A DNA stretch of 5,425 nucleotides from Nitrosarchaeum sp. (lineage in GTDB: Archaea; Thermoproteota; Nitrososphaeria; Nitrososphaerales; Nitrosopumilaceae): NCBI GenBank assembly GCA_004297665.1, contig SCUP01000297.1, forward strand, positions 1 to 5,425, written 5' to 3'. A program made the translations under genes and the position numbers. Below are positions 4,813 to 5,425 of the stretch, piece after piece. The stretch's first letter is position 1. Each line of letters opens with the position of its first letter. Under the pieces are notes generated by a model. The model was not told where the DNA came from and ran no database searches. It saw only the letters and a program-made list of their open reading frames with translations.

Positions 4813-5425
4813 TTCTTATCTTTTCTCTTTTTTGATCTATTTTTTGTCGATTTTCTATTTTTACTAATTAATAATGAAATAATTGCCCCAGCTGGAATTC
4901 CTATTATTGTTCCAATACTTACATAAGGCGCTATAAAGAAACCGCCAATCCAAATCCCACCATCTGTTGTTAATTCCATAAATGTTCTAGGTCGTAATAT
5001 CGTAGAAACAACCTGCGATTCACTCTTTTCTTCTCCCATATCATTAGTATATGTGACTATGATGTGAAATGGCAATTTGTATTCTGTATTTACTTTCTCA
5101 ACTGGAGAAATAATTCTTGAAGTAACAGTGACTGGAGAATTTTTTTGTATAGTTGAAAACGAATGCAATGTTTCTCCTCTGAACTGAATATCGGTGGGAG
5201 GAATTATCTCAACATTTACATTTGTAATTTCTATGTCTTCTGAAACTATTTCTATAATAAATGGAAATTCAGCATTTGCAAAAATTGCTTCTGGTATAGT
5301 GGTATGAATTCTTACACTTGGTTCTTCTTTTAGAACTATTGGTATTGCAATATCATGAACAATCGGTTCTTGTGGTTCTTTGTTATTGCTTACTAAAACT
5401 TGAGAATATTTTACATTAAGAAAAT
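4809..5425 (-). CDS. C-terminal part of a beta-rich, C-terminally membrane-anchored protein (partial)
   Basis: The minus-strand frame is open from the right edge to TAA at 4811-4809, giving 204 visible residues. The start lies outside the window. The TTG at 5168 that could be called a start is an internal leucine. Most of the visible part is rich in Val, Ile, Thr, Glu and Pro in alternating strands with two similar-looking blocks (about 1-80 and 85-150). It reads like immunoglobulin/CARDB-type extracellular beta-sandwich domains; this is fold-level inference, not a recognised family. Around residues 157-187 a glycine-rich hydrophobic stretch (GGFFIAPYVSIGTIIGIPAG) forms one membrane helix. 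A strongly basic tail (KNRKSTKNRSKKRKDKN) follows. By the positive-inside rule the tail is cytoplasmic and the beta domains face outside, so a cell-surface or envelope protein is likely. It is convergent with the preceding gene, with four bases of overlap. Confidence 0.8.
   Translation of the reverse strand, partial: FLNVKYSQVLVSNNKEPQEPIVHDIAIPIVLKEEPSVRIHTTIPEAIFANAEFPFIIEIVSEDIEITNVNVEIIPPTDIQFRGETLHSFSTIQKNSPVTVTSRIISPVEKVNTEYKLPFHIIVTYTNDMGEEKSESQVVSTILRPRTFMELTTDGGIWIGGFFIAPYVSIGTIIGIPAGAIISLLISKNRKSTKNRSKKRKDKN

Noticed and set aside
1..5425. CRISPR array, insertion sequence, integrase or attachment repeats
   Set aside because: No spaced direct repeats, terminal inverted repeats, or transposase/integrase motifs were seen on either strand.

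Overview
The window looks like a piece of an ammonia-oxidising archaeon (Thaumarchaeota/Nitrososphaerota, Nitrosopumilus-like) chromosome. The DNA is strongly AT-rich. It carries an archaeal Cdc48-type double AAA+ ATPase and an archaeal transcription factor B (TFB), plus several very small compact genes. Some genes have TATA-like boxes about 26-28 bases before the start codon, as expected for leaderless archaeal mRNAs. The lineage call is inference from gene content and style, not from a marker gene. I see no mobile element, CRISPR array, rRNA or tRNA.

Layout. Positions 1-1503 (+) hold the 3' two-thirds of a cdc48-like gene that enters from the left edge. A 72-residue CxxC protein (1533-1751, +) follows after 29 bases. 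Facing it on the minus strand is a two-gene unit: a TFB with a GTG start (2807-1884), then only four bases later a 37-residue, seven-cysteine mini-protein (1879-1766) that a length-filtered gene caller would miss. A short AT-rich stretch with a hairpin/T-tract terminator separates TFB from a DUF1059-type small metal-binding protein (3198-3004, -), which looks leaderless. That gene is divergent from a CrcB/Fluc fluoride channel gene (3341-3721, +). Two unknown small genes on the minus strand (4308-4036 and 4002-3772) form a probable operon. Divergent from them is a 33-codon ORF (4419-4520, +) that overlaps a TTG-started 99-codon ORF (4513-4812, +). These two may be one gene split by a +1 shift. 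At the right edge is the 3' end of a larger minus-strand gene for a C-terminally membrane-anchored beta-rich protein (5425-4809). It shares the tetranucleotide TTAA as overlapping stop codons with its convergent neighbour.

Functionally the window mixes protein quality control (Cdc48), transcription initiation (TFB with a putative zinc mini-protein partner), fluoride resistance (CrcB) and a probable cell-surface protein with lineage-type hypothetical genes. No single pathway or defence system is evident. The most interesting points are the TFB/Cys-rich mini-protein pair and the overlapping or frameshifted ORF pair at 4419-4812.
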